Shown piece after piece: positions 1 through 9,201 of a stretch of DNA of 64,000 bases. Every line of letters starts with the position of its first letter. Position 1 is the first letter of the stretch. Position numbers and translations under genes: made by a program. Under the pieces are notes generated by a model, which saw nothing but the letters and a program-made list of their open reading frames with translations, made no database searches and was not told the origin of the DNA. Origin of the DNA: an uncultured Mollicutes bacterium (GTDB lineage: Bacteria; Bacillota_I; Bacilli_A; RFN20; CAG-826); contig UQCQ01000009.1 of NCBI GenBank assembly GCA_900539595.1, positions 1-64,000 on the forward strand. The letters run 5' to 3'.

Positions 1-1668
1 CCTGAAGTGGGAATGACTCCAGGGGTAGACGCTACCAGCGGGCCCTTAGGGCAAGGAATTGCACAAGCCGTGGGAATGGCGATGGCGGAAAAAGCCATTG
101 AAGCTGAATATCCCGAAGGTTCCAAAATCATGAATCACTGGACCTATTGCCTCTGCGGTGATGGGTGTTTGGAAGAGGGGATTTCCCACGAAGCCATTTC
201 GCTTGCGGGGCATTACCATCTCAACAAATTGATTTTGCTTTACGACGAAAATGGTTCGACTCTCGACGGGCCGACTTCCGATTCCGCATCCGATAACGTC
301 AAACTCCGCTTTTTTGCAGCAGGCTGGGATGTTATCGAGGTAAAAGACGGCAATAATTGGGAGAAAATTTCTAAAGCCATTTCAAAAGCCAAGGAAAACA
401 AAGACTTCCCGACTTTGATTCTTTTCCATACGCAAATTGGGTATGGGTCGGAGCACCAAGGGTCTCACGTAACTCACGGAGCTCCGCTAACGGAAGAGGA
501 TACGTTGCACGCCAAAAAGGTATTTGGCTACGATTATCCCCCGTTTACGATTCCGGATTCCGTTTATTCCGACTTCGCCTCCTCGTTTGGAAAACGCGGA
601 GCAGAAGCTTATGAAGCTTATCAAAGCGCAACCAAGGAATATAAGAAATACCATTCCGAAGCCTATGAGCTTTTCCAAAATGCTTTTGCCCGTAATGTAA
701 CCCCATATCTTCCGGAAAACCGGGACGCCAAAGGAGCAAAACCGGAAGCAACCCGCAATAGCAGCGGAAAATTCTTGGAACGCTTGACGGAAAAAATGCC
801 CTTTACGTTTGGCGGAAGCGCTGATGTGGCGGGATCCACGAAAACCAATGTCAAAGGGCTTGCTATTTTTGATGCGGAACATCCGGAAGGACGCGATGTC
901 CATTTCGGTATCCGCGAATTCGGCATGGCAAGTGCGCAAAACGGAATCCTCTTACACGGAGGATTGTTGACTTATTGTGCCACCTTCTTTGTTTTCTCGG
1001 ATTATTTGAAGCCTGCGATTCGTATGGCGGCCATGGAGAATATTCCCTCTATTTATATTTTGACTCACGATTCCATTGCTGTTGGAGAAGATGGAACCAC
1101 GCATGAACCCATCGAACAATTGGCGTCTTTGCGTTCCATCCCCAACATCGACGTGATTCGTCCTGCAGACATCAATGAAACGGAAGCGGCGTGGCGCTTG
1201 GCCGTTGAAAGCAAAACCCGACCCACTGCTCTTATTTTAACCAGACAAAATTTACCTCAGCTTGAGAATTCTTCCTTTGAGGGAGTTCAAAAAGGCGCTT
1301 ATGTCGTTTATACCCCTTCCAAAAAGGCCAATATTCAATTAATTGCTACCGGAAGCGAGGTATCTCTATGCATCGCCGCATCTAAAATCCTCGAAGAAAA
1401 GGAAATTTACGCGGAAGTAGTCTCTATGCCAAGCTGGAATCGTTTCGTTATCTTACCGCCGGAAGAAAAAGAGAAAGTCCTCCATTTGCCTTACGATGCT
1501 CGCGTTAGTGTGGAAATGGGCTCCACGTTTGGCTGGGGAGGAATCGCAAAATATAACATTGGCATCGATGAGTTTGGTGCAAGTGGCAAAGCGGAAGATT
1601 TATTAGAACATTTTGGCTTTACACCCATTCAAATTGCTGGGAAAATCTCTTCGTTTTTCAAGGAGTGA
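1..1668 (+). CDS. tkt: Transketolase, 3' part (5' end outside window)
   Basis: ThDP-dependent transketolase of the non-oxidative pentose phosphate pathway, moving two-carbon ketol units between sugar phosphates. The reading frame is open from base 1, so roughly the first 105-110 residues of the usual ~660 are missing. Visible family motifs include TSGPLGQG, the cofactor motif GDGCLEEGISHEA followed by YDENGSTLDG, the catalytic-Glu segment GIREFGMASAQNG, and VGEDGTTHEP of the pyrimidine domain. The stop lies 5 nt before the asp23 start, so it heads or belongs to the rightward operon. Together with phosphopentomutase and DeoC elsewhere in the window it links pentoses to glycolysis. Confidence 0.96.
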   Translation, partial: PEVGMTPGVDATSGPLGQGIAQAVGMAMAEKAIEAEYPEGSKIMNHWTYCLCGDGCLEEGISHEAISLAGHYHLNKLILLYDENGSTLDGPTSDSASDNVKLRFFAAGWDVIEVKDGNNWEKISKAISKAKENKDFPTLILFHTQIGYGSEHQGSHVTHGAPLTEEDTLHAKKVFGYDYPPFTIPDSVYSDFASSFGKRGAEAYEAYQSATKEYKKYHSEAYELFQNAFARNVTPYLPENRDAKGAKPEATRNSSGKFLERLTEKMPFTFGGSADVAGSTKTNVKGLAIFDAEHPEGRDVHFGIREFGMASAQNGILLHGGLLTYCATFFVFSDYLKPAIRMAAMENIPSIYILTHDSIAVGEDGTTHEPIEQLASLRSIPNIDVIRPADINETEAAWRLAVESKTRPTALILTRQNLPQLENSSFEGVQKGAYVVYTPSKKANIQLIATGSEVSLCIAASKILEEKEIYAEVVSMPSWNRFVILPPEEKEKVLHLPYDARVSVEMGSTFGWGGIAKYNIGIDEFGASGKAEDLLEHFGFTPIQIAGKISSFFKE

Positions 1669-1673
1669 GGAAC

Positions 1674-2075
1674 ATGCCCTACATTTACATTAATAACTAT
1701 TCTCAAAAAGGGAAGTTGGGCATTAGCCTTGCCACTATTGACACCATTGCGTCGAAAGCGGTTGCCGAAATTCCAGGTGCCTCTGTTTATTCCGCTGCCG
1801 TGGAGGCGAAAAAAGACACGAATTCCAAAAATTCGAAATCAAAAGACAGAAAAACCCATTTTATTTCCCCTTTGTTTTCCGTTCCTTCCGGAGCGAAAAC
1901 TTCCTTATCCAAAACGGGGAAAGCCATCATTAAGCTTGACGTGGCCTTGGCCCCTGGACTTAACGTTTCGGAAATTTGCTTAAAAATCCAAAAGCAAGTC
2001 GCGGATGCTTTGCGACTCAATTGTGACACTTTGCCCTATGAAGTCATGGTGCATGTTGCCAAAATCATGGATTAA
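1674..2075 (+). CDS. Asp23/Gls24 family envelope-stress protein (YqhY-like)
   Basis: Small Asp23-domain protein. The N-terminal GKLGISLATIDTIASKAVAEIPG and the C-terminal half (VALAPGLNVSEICLKIQKQV, then a VAD-type helix) match this family, which in Bacillus includes YqhY and is thought to affect acetyl-CoA carboxylase homeostasis or envelope stress. A Lys/Ser-rich stretch of about 20 residues interrupts the middle of the domain. The ATG at 1674 is preferred over an in-frame GTG at 1665 because AGGAG (1661-1665) is correctly spaced for it. Its position directly before nusB reproduces the B. subtilis yqhY-nusB order. Confidence 0.85.
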   Translation: MPYIYINNYSQKGKLGISLATIDTIASKAVAEIPGASVYSAAVEAKKDTNSKNSKSKDRKTHFISPLFSVPSGAKTSLSKTGKAIIKLDVALAPGLNVSEICLKIQKQVADALRLNCDTLPYEVMVHVAKIMD

Positions 2076-2105
2076 ACCCTCAACAATATAGAAAGACGAA
2101 ACAGA

Positions 2106-2588
2106 ATGAATAACGAAAAAGAAAGCGCTTGGCTCGAAGAATTTGACGAACTAGAAGAGATGGCAAGATCCCGCAATTCCTTGCAGCCTTTAGCTATGAC
2201 TTGCATCTATGACGCTTTGACCTATATCTACATGGATTATTCCATCGATGTCAAAGATATCGTCTCCGGGCTTTGCAATGAGCCTTATGAAGACTGTCCT
2301 TTGTTCGTGAAACAATGCATGGTGTCCTCCGTTTCTCATTTCCACGATGTCGTCGATGCTTTTAAACCCCATTTACGGAACTGGCGATTTGAGCGTTTGC
2401 CTCGTTTGGAACAAGCAATCCTCATCCAAGCCTATGTTCATTATTATTATGTGGACGATCACGTAGATAAGGGCGTGGTAATCGACGTCGCGGTTAAATT
2501 GGCGAAAAAATATCTAAGCGCAAAGGATTATCGCTTCGTGAATGCTATTCTCGATAATGTCTTAGGCGAAAGGAACGCGAATGCCTAA
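2106..2588 (+). CDS. nusB: Transcription antitermination factor NusB
   Basis: All-helical NusB protein (160 aa), which with NusE/S10 binds boxA RNA and prevents premature termination in rRNA operons. The C-terminal part shows the family pattern: PRLEQAILIQAYVHYYY followed by VDKGVVIDVAVKLAKKY and YRFVNAILDNVL. The N-terminal half is divergent. It overlaps xseA by 8 nt, indicating translational coupling. Context (asp23 before, xseA/xseB after) is the conserved Firmicutes arrangement, but folD is absent. Confidence 0.88.
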   Translation: MNNEKESAWLEEFDELEEMARSRNSLQPLAMTCIYDALTYIYMDYSIDVKDIVSGLCNEPYEDCPLFVKQCMVSSVSHFHDVVDAFKPHLRNWRFERLPRLEQAILIQAYVHYYYVDDHVDKGVVIDVAVKLAKKYLSAKDYRFVNAILDNVLGERNANA

Positions 2589-3774
2589 ATACTTATCGGT
2601 CAGCGATTTATCTTTTCAAATAAAAGAGGGCCTTGAGGCTCTTTTTCCTTATACTCTATATGTGACAGGAGAAGTAAGCAATTTTAAAATTTACCGATCC
2701 GGTCATGCTTATTTTAGTTTAAAGGATAGCCAATCTGTCCTTTCTGCCGTTATGTGGGCATCGGCGGTAGAAAAAATGAAAATGCTAGGAAAGTCCATGC
2801 CCCAAGATGGTGATCAAGTCATTGTGGCTGGCCGGTTGACACTATATCCCCCTAGGGGAAATTATCAGCTTAGCGTTATCTCGATAGAAAAAAGCGGAGT
2901 GGGCTTAGCTTTGCTTCAATTAGAAGAATTGAAGAAAAAATTGGCCAACGAAGGAATATTTGATCCGGCAAAAAAACGCAACATTCCTCAATTTCCTCGT
3001 AGCGTCGGCGTTGTGGCTGGGCTCCACAGTGCAGGACTAAAAGATATTGAAACGAATTTAAGGAATCGTTGGCCGATAGCGAAAATTTATGTTTTTCCTA
3101 GCTTAGTTCAAGGCAATGATGCTCCCAAAGATATTATTCGGGCGATTACGGAGGCGGAAAACTCTCCGATCGACGTTTTGATCGTGGGACGCGGCGGCGG
3201 TTCTAGTGAGGACCTTGGAGCATTTAACGATGAAATGGTTGTACGCAAGGTTGCTGCTTGCCGTGTGCCCGTTATTTCAGCAGTAGGGCACGAAGTGGAC
3301 ATCACATTGACGGACTTCGCTGCAGACAAAAGGGTTTCTACCCCGACAGCAGCCGCGGTAGCCGCCGTTCCAAACAAAGATGAGGTTCGGTTACGTTTGG
3401 ATGATTTCCAGCGAAATTTGACGGCATTATACGCTTCCTGCATCCAAAGGAAGGCAGGGGAAGTGGATTCGCTTTCCCACAAGCCCTGTTTTACTAATTT
3501 AAAAAGCGTTTATGAAAACAAAAGGAGCCAAATTGAGTTGCTCAAACAATCCGTTTACAATGGATATGGACGAAAAATTATGCTTTGGAAAGCGGAAACG
3601 GCGTCCGCATTTGATCGAATCAACGCAATGGATCCTAAAAAAGTATTGGAACGAGGATACACGATGACTTTGGATTCTTCAGGAAATATTTTGAAGAACA
3701 AAAAAGAGGTTCATTCAGGAGACGAAATAAAAACAATGTTAGCGGATGGAGAGTTAGTTTCCATTGTAAAATAA
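2581..3774 (+). CDS. xseA: Exodeoxyribonuclease VII large subunit
   Basis: Large subunit of exonuclease VII, which degrades single-stranded DNA in both directions for repair and recombination. An N-terminal OB-fold (about residues 1-100, including LYVTGEVSNFKIYRSGHAYFS) is followed by the catalytic domain with DVLIVGRGGGSSEDL and the segment VISAVGHEVDITLTDFAADKR, then coiled-coil and a C-terminal domain with the typical RGYTMTLDSSG. Length 397 aa is slightly short for the family (about 450). Overlaps nusB by 8 nt and is followed 10 nt later by its partner xseB. Confidence 0.95.
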   Translation: MPKYLSVSDLSFQIKEGLEALFPYTLYVTGEVSNFKIYRSGHAYFSLKDSQSVLSAVMWASAVEKMKMLGKSMPQDGDQVIVAGRLTLYPPRGNYQLSVISIEKSGVGLALLQLEELKKKLANEGIFDPAKKRNIPQFPRSVGVVAGLHSAGLKDIETNLRNRWPIAKIYVFPSLVQGNDAPKDIIRAITEAENSPIDVLIVGRGGGSSEDLGAFNDEMVVRKVAACRVPVISAVGHEVDITLTDFAADKRVSTPTAAAVAAVPNKDEVRLRLDDFQRNLTALYASCIQRKAGEVDSLSHKPCFTNLKSVYENKRSQIELLKQSVYNGYGRKIMLWKAETASAFDRINAMDPKKVLERGYTMTLDSSGNILKNKKEVHSGDEIKTMLADGELVSIVK

Positions 3775-3784
3775 GGAGAAACGC

Positions 3785-3976
3785 ATGGAAAAAGAAAAGG
3801 AAATTACCTTTGAAGAAGGGTTAAAAAGACTGAATGAAATCGCCACTAAAATGAATGGGAATGTTTTACCTTTAACGGAGGCGATGAACCTTTATAAAGA
3901 GGCAAAAAATCTAATTGCGATTTTAAATTCTCAAATTGATGAAGCGGAAAAGCTAATAGAAGATAAAGTAGAATAA
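3785..3976 (+). CDS. xseB: Exodeoxyribonuclease VII small subunit
   Basis: 63-residue helical protein with the XseB pattern: TFEEGLKRLNEIATKMNG, then LPLTEAMNLYKEAKNLI. Several copies coat the helical arm of XseA to form the holoenzyme. A clear ribosome site (AAGGAG) precedes the ATG. In B. subtilis the next gene would be ispA (farnesyl diphosphate synthase); here a 26-nt AT-rich gap leads straight to dxs. Confidence 0.93.
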   Translation: MEKEKEITFEEGLKRLNEIATKMNGNVLPLTEAMNLYKEAKNLIAILNSQIDEAEKLIEDKVE

Positions 3977-4002
3977 AAGCAAGAAATTAGTAGTTTATTA
4001 GT

Positions 4003-5892
4003 ATGAAAAAGTGTTTAACCAAGCGTGTTTTTAACGAAAATGATTTTAAAGACCAAAAAATGGTTAAATCTTTAACATACCCTGAACTGAATGCCCTTTC
4101 TGACTATTTAAGAAAACAAATTATTGATACGGTTTCCACTCGTGGCGGACACTTGTCCTCCAATTTAGGATCCGTTGAGATATGTATCAGTTTATTCCGA
4201 AATTTCGATTTGCCAACTGACAAGGTTATCTTTGATGTTGGGCATCAATGTTATGCTTACAAAATTTTAAGTGGGAGAAATCTCGAGTTTCTGTTTCGTA
4301 AAAACGGAATTTCTGGATTTCAAAAAAGAATAGAATCCCCTTTTGACTGTTACGATGCCGGGCACAGTTCGAATTCGTTAAGCGCCGCTTTAGCTTTTGC
4401 ACACGCAAGAGATGTAAAAGGCTCTAGCGACGAGCAAATCGTGGTGGTTATCGGCGATGCGTCGATTGCTAACGGCTTGGCTTTTGAAGGCCTAAACGCC
4501 ATTGGGGGCAGTCAATCTAAAATCATCGTTGTTCTTAATGATAACGGAATGTCTATTACCCCTAGTGTCGGTGGCGCCAAAAGCTTTTTCCGTAAAATTA
4601 GTTCGGCTAAAACCTATAACTCCTTTAAGAAAAGTTTTCGAGAACAAGCTAGAAAAGGGCGTTTTTGGAAGAAGATTTATGACTTTTCGTATCATATAAA
4701 AAACTCGCTTAAGAGAAAATTAATCTCTTTTAACGGCTTTGAAAATCTCGGATTTACGTATATTGGGCCAATTAACGGCAACGATATTAAAGAATTAGAC
4801 AAAGCATTTGAAAAGGCGAAAAGGACGACAAAACCCACGTTAATTCATTGCAAGACTCTTAAGGGCAAAGGATATCAACTCGCAGAGATGGATAAAACAG
4901 GGTTTTGGCACGCGCCCGGTCGTTTTAAAATCAATGATCCAAAAGCGGAAGCCACCCAAATTCCTTCGTTACCATGGCAAATTCTTTTCTCGAGCCTAGT
5001 TGAGGAAAAGCTTCGTTCGGACCCGAATTCTATGTTAATCTGCCCTGCGACTTCTTTTGGAAGCCGATTACAGCCTGTGTTTTTAGAATTTCCCAAGCAA
5101 TGCGTGGATTGCGGCATTGCCGAGGAACACGCGGCAACGTTCTGTGGCGCATTATCTCTTAATGGTTTTCACCCGATTCTTTCGGTTTATTCCACTTTCT
5201 TGCAAAGGGCGTACGATGAAATCAGCCATGACTGTGCCCGAATGGGCGCAAATTTAACGATTTTATTGGATCGATGTGGCTTAGCGGGAAAAGATGGCGA
5301 GACTCATCAGGGTATTTATGATGAAGCTTATTTAAAAAGCATTCCTAACACGCATGTTTGGATGCCGTCTAACGTGGAAGAAGCCGAATTTTTATTCAAT
5401 CAAAGTTTTGAACAAAAGGGAGTCAATGTCATTCGGATTACTTGCGAAGACACAATTCCTGACCCCATAGAGCATAAAAACCCATTAGAGATTGGCCGTT
5501 TTCATTTCTATGGAATAACAACTACACAAGAAGCTATTCTTTTGTGTGTTGGGCCAAGAGCAAATGTCATGGTGCAAAAAATAAAGAATTCTGGAACGGA
5601 CGTTGAAATAGCGTGCCCTTTGTTCCTAAATGATTATAAAAAAGAAGAAATCGATCGATTGCTGCCTTATAAACAAGTCTTCATTTACGATGCTTATAGC
5701 ACCAAAGAGGGGTTTTGTTCCTCCATTCTTTCTGACCTCATGGAAAAAGGGTACCAAGGCAAAGTAAAATGTTTTTGCGTTCCCAATTCCTTTATCCCCT
5801 TTTCGCCCAACCGCGCGGAACAAGAAAAGGAACTTCAATTAGACCCGGACCAAGTTTTTGGACAAATTCTTGGAAGCATAAAACATGGCTAA
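4003..5892 (+). CDS. dxs: 1-deoxy-D-xylulose-5-phosphate synthase
   Basis: ThDP enzyme that condenses pyruvate and glyceraldehyde 3-phosphate, the first step of the MEP isoprenoid route; ispG and ispH of the same pathway are in this window. Seen: TRGGHLSSNLGSVE, VGHQCYAYKIL, AGHSSNSLSAALAFA, catalytic-Glu segment CGIAEEHAATF, and AGKDGETHQGIYDEAYL. The cofactor motif is GDASIANG rather than the common GDGALTGG, while the downstream Asn (LNDNGMS) is kept. No good ribosome site precedes the ATG; residues 1-20 align to the usual DXS N-terminus, so this start was kept. Overlaps dinB by 8 nt. Confidence 0.94.
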   Translation: MKKCLTKRVFNENDFKDQKMVKSLTYPELNALSDYLRKQIIDTVSTRGGHLSSNLGSVEICISLFRNFDLPTDKVIFDVGHQCYAYKILSGRNLEFLFRKNGISGFQKRIESPFDCYDAGHSSNSLSAALAFAHARDVKGSSDEQIVVVIGDASIANGLAFEGLNAIGGSQSKIIVVLNDNGMSITPSVGGAKSFFRKISSAKTYNSFKKSFREQARKGRFWKKIYDFSYHIKNSLKRKLISFNGFENLGFTYIGPINGNDIKELDKAFEKAKRTTKPTLIHCKTLKGKGYQLAEMDKTGFWHAPGRFKINDPKAEATQIPSLPWQILFSSLVEEKLRSDPNSMLICPATSFGSRLQPVFLEFPKQCVDCGIAEEHAATFCGALSLNGFHPILSVYSTFLQRAYDEISHDCARMGANLTILLDRCGLAGKDGETHQGIYDEAYLKSIPNTHVWMPSNVEEAEFLFNQSFEQKGVNVIRITCEDTIPDPIEHKNPLEIGRFHFYGITTTQEAILLCVGPRANVMVQKIKNSGTDVEIACPLFLNDYKKEEIDRLLPYKQVFIYDAYSTKEGFCSSILSDLMEKGYQGKVKCFCVPNSFIPFSPNRAEQEKELQLDPDQVFGQILGSIKHG

Positions 5893-7072
5893 AATTATCG
5901 TACACGTGGACCTGAATGCTTTTTTTGCCACCTGCGAAGAGATTCGCGATCCATCATTGGCCAATGTCCCGGTAGCAATTGGCGATAAAGGTCGCAGCGG
6001 AATTGTTTCGACGGCGAACTATTGTGCGCGCAAATTCGGAGTTCATAGCGGCCAACCGACTTTTCAAGCTCTAGAAAAGTGTCCGAATTTAAAAGTAATT
6101 CACCCGGATTTTTCTTATTATCGAGTGATGTCCCATAGTTTTTTCGGCTATTTATCCCGCTTTTCTAAGCTAGTTGAAAAAGCCAGTGTCGACGAAGGCT
6201 TTGTCGACATGACCGAATATTTATCTTCCAAAAAAGACCCTATCGAGGCTTTGCGATTATTTCAACTAGGACTGCAAAACGAAACGGGACTTAAATGTTC
6301 CATAGGCGTCGCTCCAACCAAATGGTTGGCCAAAATGGCTAGCGATATGAAAAAACCAATGGGTTTGGTCTTGCTTCGTCGGCGCGACATCCCAACTCTT
6401 CTCTATCCCCTTCCTATTGAATCCTTTTGGGGGATTGGAAAGAAAACCGCCCCATCACTGAAAGAAGCGGGGGTACAAACCATCGGTGACCTTTATACTG
6501 CTTTACAAAATAACGAATCCGTGGCTACAAAGATTCTCGGGAAATTTGCTTCCACGGCCAAAGAATGGATATCTGGATATGGAGAGGATACGGTCAGTGG
6601 GGAAACCGAGGACGCGAAGAGCATCAGCTGCGCCGAGACTCTCCTTCATGATGCAAATTCCTTCTCGGAAGTGGAGGAAACCATTAAACAATTGTGCCAC
6701 GCTGTTTCCATTCGCGCTCTTCAAACGGGGAAGGTAGGAAAAACGGTTTCACTGGGTTTGAAAGATACCGATTTTCGAATGCATTTAAAGTCCGAAACCT
6801 TTGATTACCCGATATTCAGCGAACATGATTTGTATCGAATCGCTCGGCAACTTTATTCGAATTTTGTGGGAGAAGGGGAATCGTTTAAATTTCGCTTGGT
6901 TAGCATTGCTTTATCCAAATTGGATGATCGGGCCAAACAAAACGTTCAAATGTCATTTTGGAATTACTCTTCTTTCGAAGAACAAGACGCGACCAAACTT
7001 TTGATTGAGGAACTGAACCGCCAAATGGATGGGCCATATTTAACGCGGGCCAGTCAAGCTAAGGGAAAATAA
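5885..7072 (+). CDS. dinB: DNA polymerase IV (Y-family)
   Basis: Error-prone translesion polymerase. The N-terminal palm shows the metal-binding motif HVDLNAFFATCEE with the steric-gate aromatic region, and the second acidic motif SVDEGFVDMTEYL; the helix-hairpin-helix thumb follows (ESFWGIGKKTAPSLKEAGV), then a little-finger domain with TVSLGLK. 395 aa is normal length. The start overlaps the dxs stop by 8 nt. A DinB in a compact genome usually provides lesion bypass. Confidence 0.95.
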   Translation: MAKIIVHVDLNAFFATCEEIRDPSLANVPVAIGDKGRSGIVSTANYCARKFGVHSGQPTFQALEKCPNLKVIHPDFSYYRVMSHSFFGYLSRFSKLVEKASVDEGFVDMTEYLSSKKDPIEALRLFQLGLQNETGLKCSIGVAPTKWLAKMASDMKKPMGLVLLRRRDIPTLLYPLPIESFWGIGKKTAPSLKEAGVQTIGDLYTALQNNESVATKILGKFASTAKEWISGYGEDTVSGETEDAKSISCAETLLHDANSFSEVEETIKQLCHAVSIRALQTGKVGKTVSLGLKDTDFRMHLKSETFDYPIFSEHDLYRIARQLYSNFVGEGESFKFRLVSIALSKLDDRAKQNVQMSFWNYSSFEEQDATKLLIEELNRQMDGPYLTRASQAKGK

Positions 7073-7073
7073 G

Positions 7074-7964
7074 ATGGAAATCGCGGACGCCGTCGAAGAA
7101 TATTTGCTTTATGTGAGCGTGGAACGCGAAGCATCCACTTTGGCGTGCTACCGCGATGATTTAAAAGTATTTTTCGAAACCTTCCCCGATAAAAAATCCC
7201 TTTCCGATTTGAATACGGATGATTTTGACGATTTTGCCGTTGAACAGGGGATGAAAGAAAGGGCCTCTTCCACGATAGCCCGCCGGCTTTCTTGCCTTTA
7301 TGGTTTCTATCGCTTCCTTTCTCGAAGAGGGTATGTTTCCTTTTTCGTGGATAAAATCACGAGGCCAAAAGGAGAAAAAAGAATTCCTGTCGTGCTAAAT
7401 TTCGATGAAGTAGAGGCTCTGCTTGAGCAACCTAATGAAGATAGTCCATCGGGTGTTCGTGACCGGGCGATGCTCGAAACGATGTATGCAACAGGGCTGC
7501 GGGTTAGTGAACTTTGCCATTTGAAATTGTCCAACCTTAACCTCGAAAACGGCCTAGTTACCGTAACAAAAGGGAAAGGCGAAAAACAAAGAACCGTTCC
7601 AATCGGTGACTTTGCCATGGGTTATTTAAAAAAATATTTAGATGGTCCGAGGAGGCAATTCCTTTCTCGTTCGAAAAAGAAACGTAACGCCTATCTTTTC
7701 CTTAACCAAAACGGAGAGGTAATATCCCGTCAATATTTCTTCATGCAAGTCAAAAAATATGCACTAGAAGCCGGAATCGATAAAAACGTTAGTCCCCACA
7801 CCTTGCGTCATAGCTTCGCCACGCATTTACTTGAAAATGGAGCCGATCTTCGGGCCGTTCAAGAAATGCTTGGCCACGCTCACTTGGAAACGACGGAAAT
7901 TTACACCCACGTTTCCGAGCGAAGGATTATGGATGCGTATTCTAAATACGGAAGCCGAAAATAG
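7074..7964 (+). CDS. xerD: Site-specific tyrosine recombinase, XerD type
   Basis: Tyrosine recombinase of 296 aa, the size of chromosomal XerC/XerD, which resolve chromosome dimers at dif. Residues 1-85 form the SAM-like core-binding domain; the catalytic domain carries Arg in ATGLRVSELCHL, Lys in TKGKGEKQRTVPI, HTLRHSFATHLL, LGHAHLETTEIY and the nucleophilic Tyr in IYTHVSERR. Only 1 nt separates it from dinB. XerD rather than XerC is inferred: in B. subtilis xerD (ripX) also sits just before the phosphopentomutase gene (drm), as here. No dif-like site or mobile-element boundary was seen nearby. Confidence 0.88.
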   Translation: MEIADAVEEYLLYVSVEREASTLACYRDDLKVFFETFPDKKSLSDLNTDDFDDFAVEQGMKERASSTIARRLSCLYGFYRFLSRRGYVSFFVDKITRPKGEKRIPVVLNFDEVEALLEQPNEDSPSGVRDRAMLETMYATGLRVSELCHLKLSNLNLENGLVTVTKGKGEKQRTVPIGDFAMGYLKKYLDGPRRQFLSRSKKKRNAYLFLNQNGEVISRQYFFMQVKKYALEAGIDKNVSPHTLRHSFATHLLENGADLRAVQEMLGHAHLETTEIYTHVSERRIMDAYSKYGSRK

Positions 7965-7995
7965 GATATAATTTGTGATGGAGGAAATACAAAAT

Positions 7996-9201
7996 ATGAG
8001 CAAAAAATACCCTTTCCAACGAATCTTTCTCATCGTTGCTGACAGTGCCGGAGTCGGGGAAGAACCCGATGCCGCCGAATTCGGAGATTGCGGCTCCAAT
8101 ACATGGAAACACGCCGCGGAAAGTGTCGGGCAAATTCATGTGCCTTTTATGGAATCCATGGGCTTAGGCGATTTAGACGATATCCCCGGGGTTTCTAAAG
8201 TTGCTCACCCCAACGCTTATTGCTTAACCTGCCGAGAAACGAGCCGTGGAAAAGACACCATGACGGGTCACTGGGAAATGATGGGCGTCAATACGGTAAA
8301 ACCGTTCCAAACTTTTACAGAGACGGGCTTCCCAAAAGAATTGATGGACGAATTGTCCCAACAAACCGGTCATAAGCTTATTGGAAATTACTCCTCCAGC
8401 GGCACGGAGATTTTACGTGTTCTCGGGGAAGAGCAAATGAAGGAAAATTCCTTGATCGTTTATACTTCCGCGGATAGCGTTCTTCAAATCGCGGCGCACG
8501 AAGAAGTTACGGGTTTGCAAGAATTGTACCGGTGCTGTGAAATCGCTCGTCGCCTTTGCATGAAGCCAGAATGGAAGGTGGGCCGCGTTATCGCTCGCCC
8601 TTATGTGGGCACCAATAAAGATGATTTCCGCCGCGTTGGAGGCGACCGCCGCGATTATGCGCTTTCCCCGGAAGAAGATACGGATATGAATATCCTAGAG
8701 CAAAACGGGTTTACCGTGTCTTGCGTAGGAAAAATCAGTGATATCTTTAACGGAAAAGGAGTTACGGAAACTCAACATACCGTTTCCAATGAAGATGGCA
8801 TGGATAAGACGATTGATCAACTTAAAAATAAAGATTTCACAGGCATTTGCTTCGTTAATTTGGTGGAATTTGATAGCGAATTTGGCCACCGCAGAAATCC
8901 TGTTGGCTATGCTCGTGCCTTGGAAGCCTTTGATAAGAGGGTAGGAGAATTTATTTCTCATATGCGGGATGATGATTTGCTCATGATTACGGCCGACCAC
9001 GGGAATGACCCGATCTTCCACGGAACGGACCACACGCGCGAAAAAGTTCCTTTGCTTATTTATTCCCCTTCCTTCAAGAAAGGTCGTCAATTGGAAGAAG
9101 CCCCAACATTTGGAGTGATGGGTGCGACAATTTTGGAAAATTTTGGCCTTAAGAGGAACGATGACCTTATCGGAGAGCCCCTTAAGGAGATTTTCGAATG
9201 A
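7996..9201 (+). CDS. deoB: Phosphopentomutase
   Basis: Alkaline-phosphatase-superfamily enzyme that interconverts (deoxy)ribose 1- and 5-phosphates in nucleoside salvage. Metal and active-site segments are present: LIVADSAGVGEEPDAAEFGD, GKDTMTGHWEMMG, VEFDSEFGHRRN, ITADHGNDP and GTDHTREKVPLLIYSP. The start at 7996 is chosen because GGAGG (7980-7984) lies 11 nt upstream; in-frame GTG/ATG codons at 7975/7978 lack one. DeoC (deoxyribose-phosphate aldolase) and Cdd, which feed or follow this step, are encoded further along. Overlaps the next gene by ATGA. Confidence 0.96.
   Translation: MSKKYPFQRIFLIVADSAGVGEEPDAAEFGDCGSNTWKHAAESVGQIHVPFMESMGLGDLDDIPGVSKVAHPNAYCLTCRETSRGKDTMTGHWEMMGVNTVKPFQTFTETGFPKELMDELSQQTGHKLIGNYSSSGTEILRVLGEEQMKENSLIVYTSADSVLQIAAHEEVTGLQELYRCCEIARRLCMKPEWKVGRVIARPYVGTNKDDFRRVGGDRRDYALSPEEDTDMNILEQNGFTVSCVGKISDIFNGKGVTETQHTVSNEDGMDKTIDQLKNKDFTGICFVNLVEFDSEFGHRRNPVGYARALEAFDKRVGEFISHMRDDDLLMITADHGNDPIFHGTDHTREKVPLLIYSPSFKKGRQLEEAPTFGVMGATILENFGLKRNDDLIGEPLKEIFE

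Noticed and set aside
7074..7964. Tyrosine recombinase as sign of an integrated element
   Set aside because: Size and motifs fit chromosomal XerD, it is embedded in a housekeeping operon, and no attachment repeats or cargo genes surround it.
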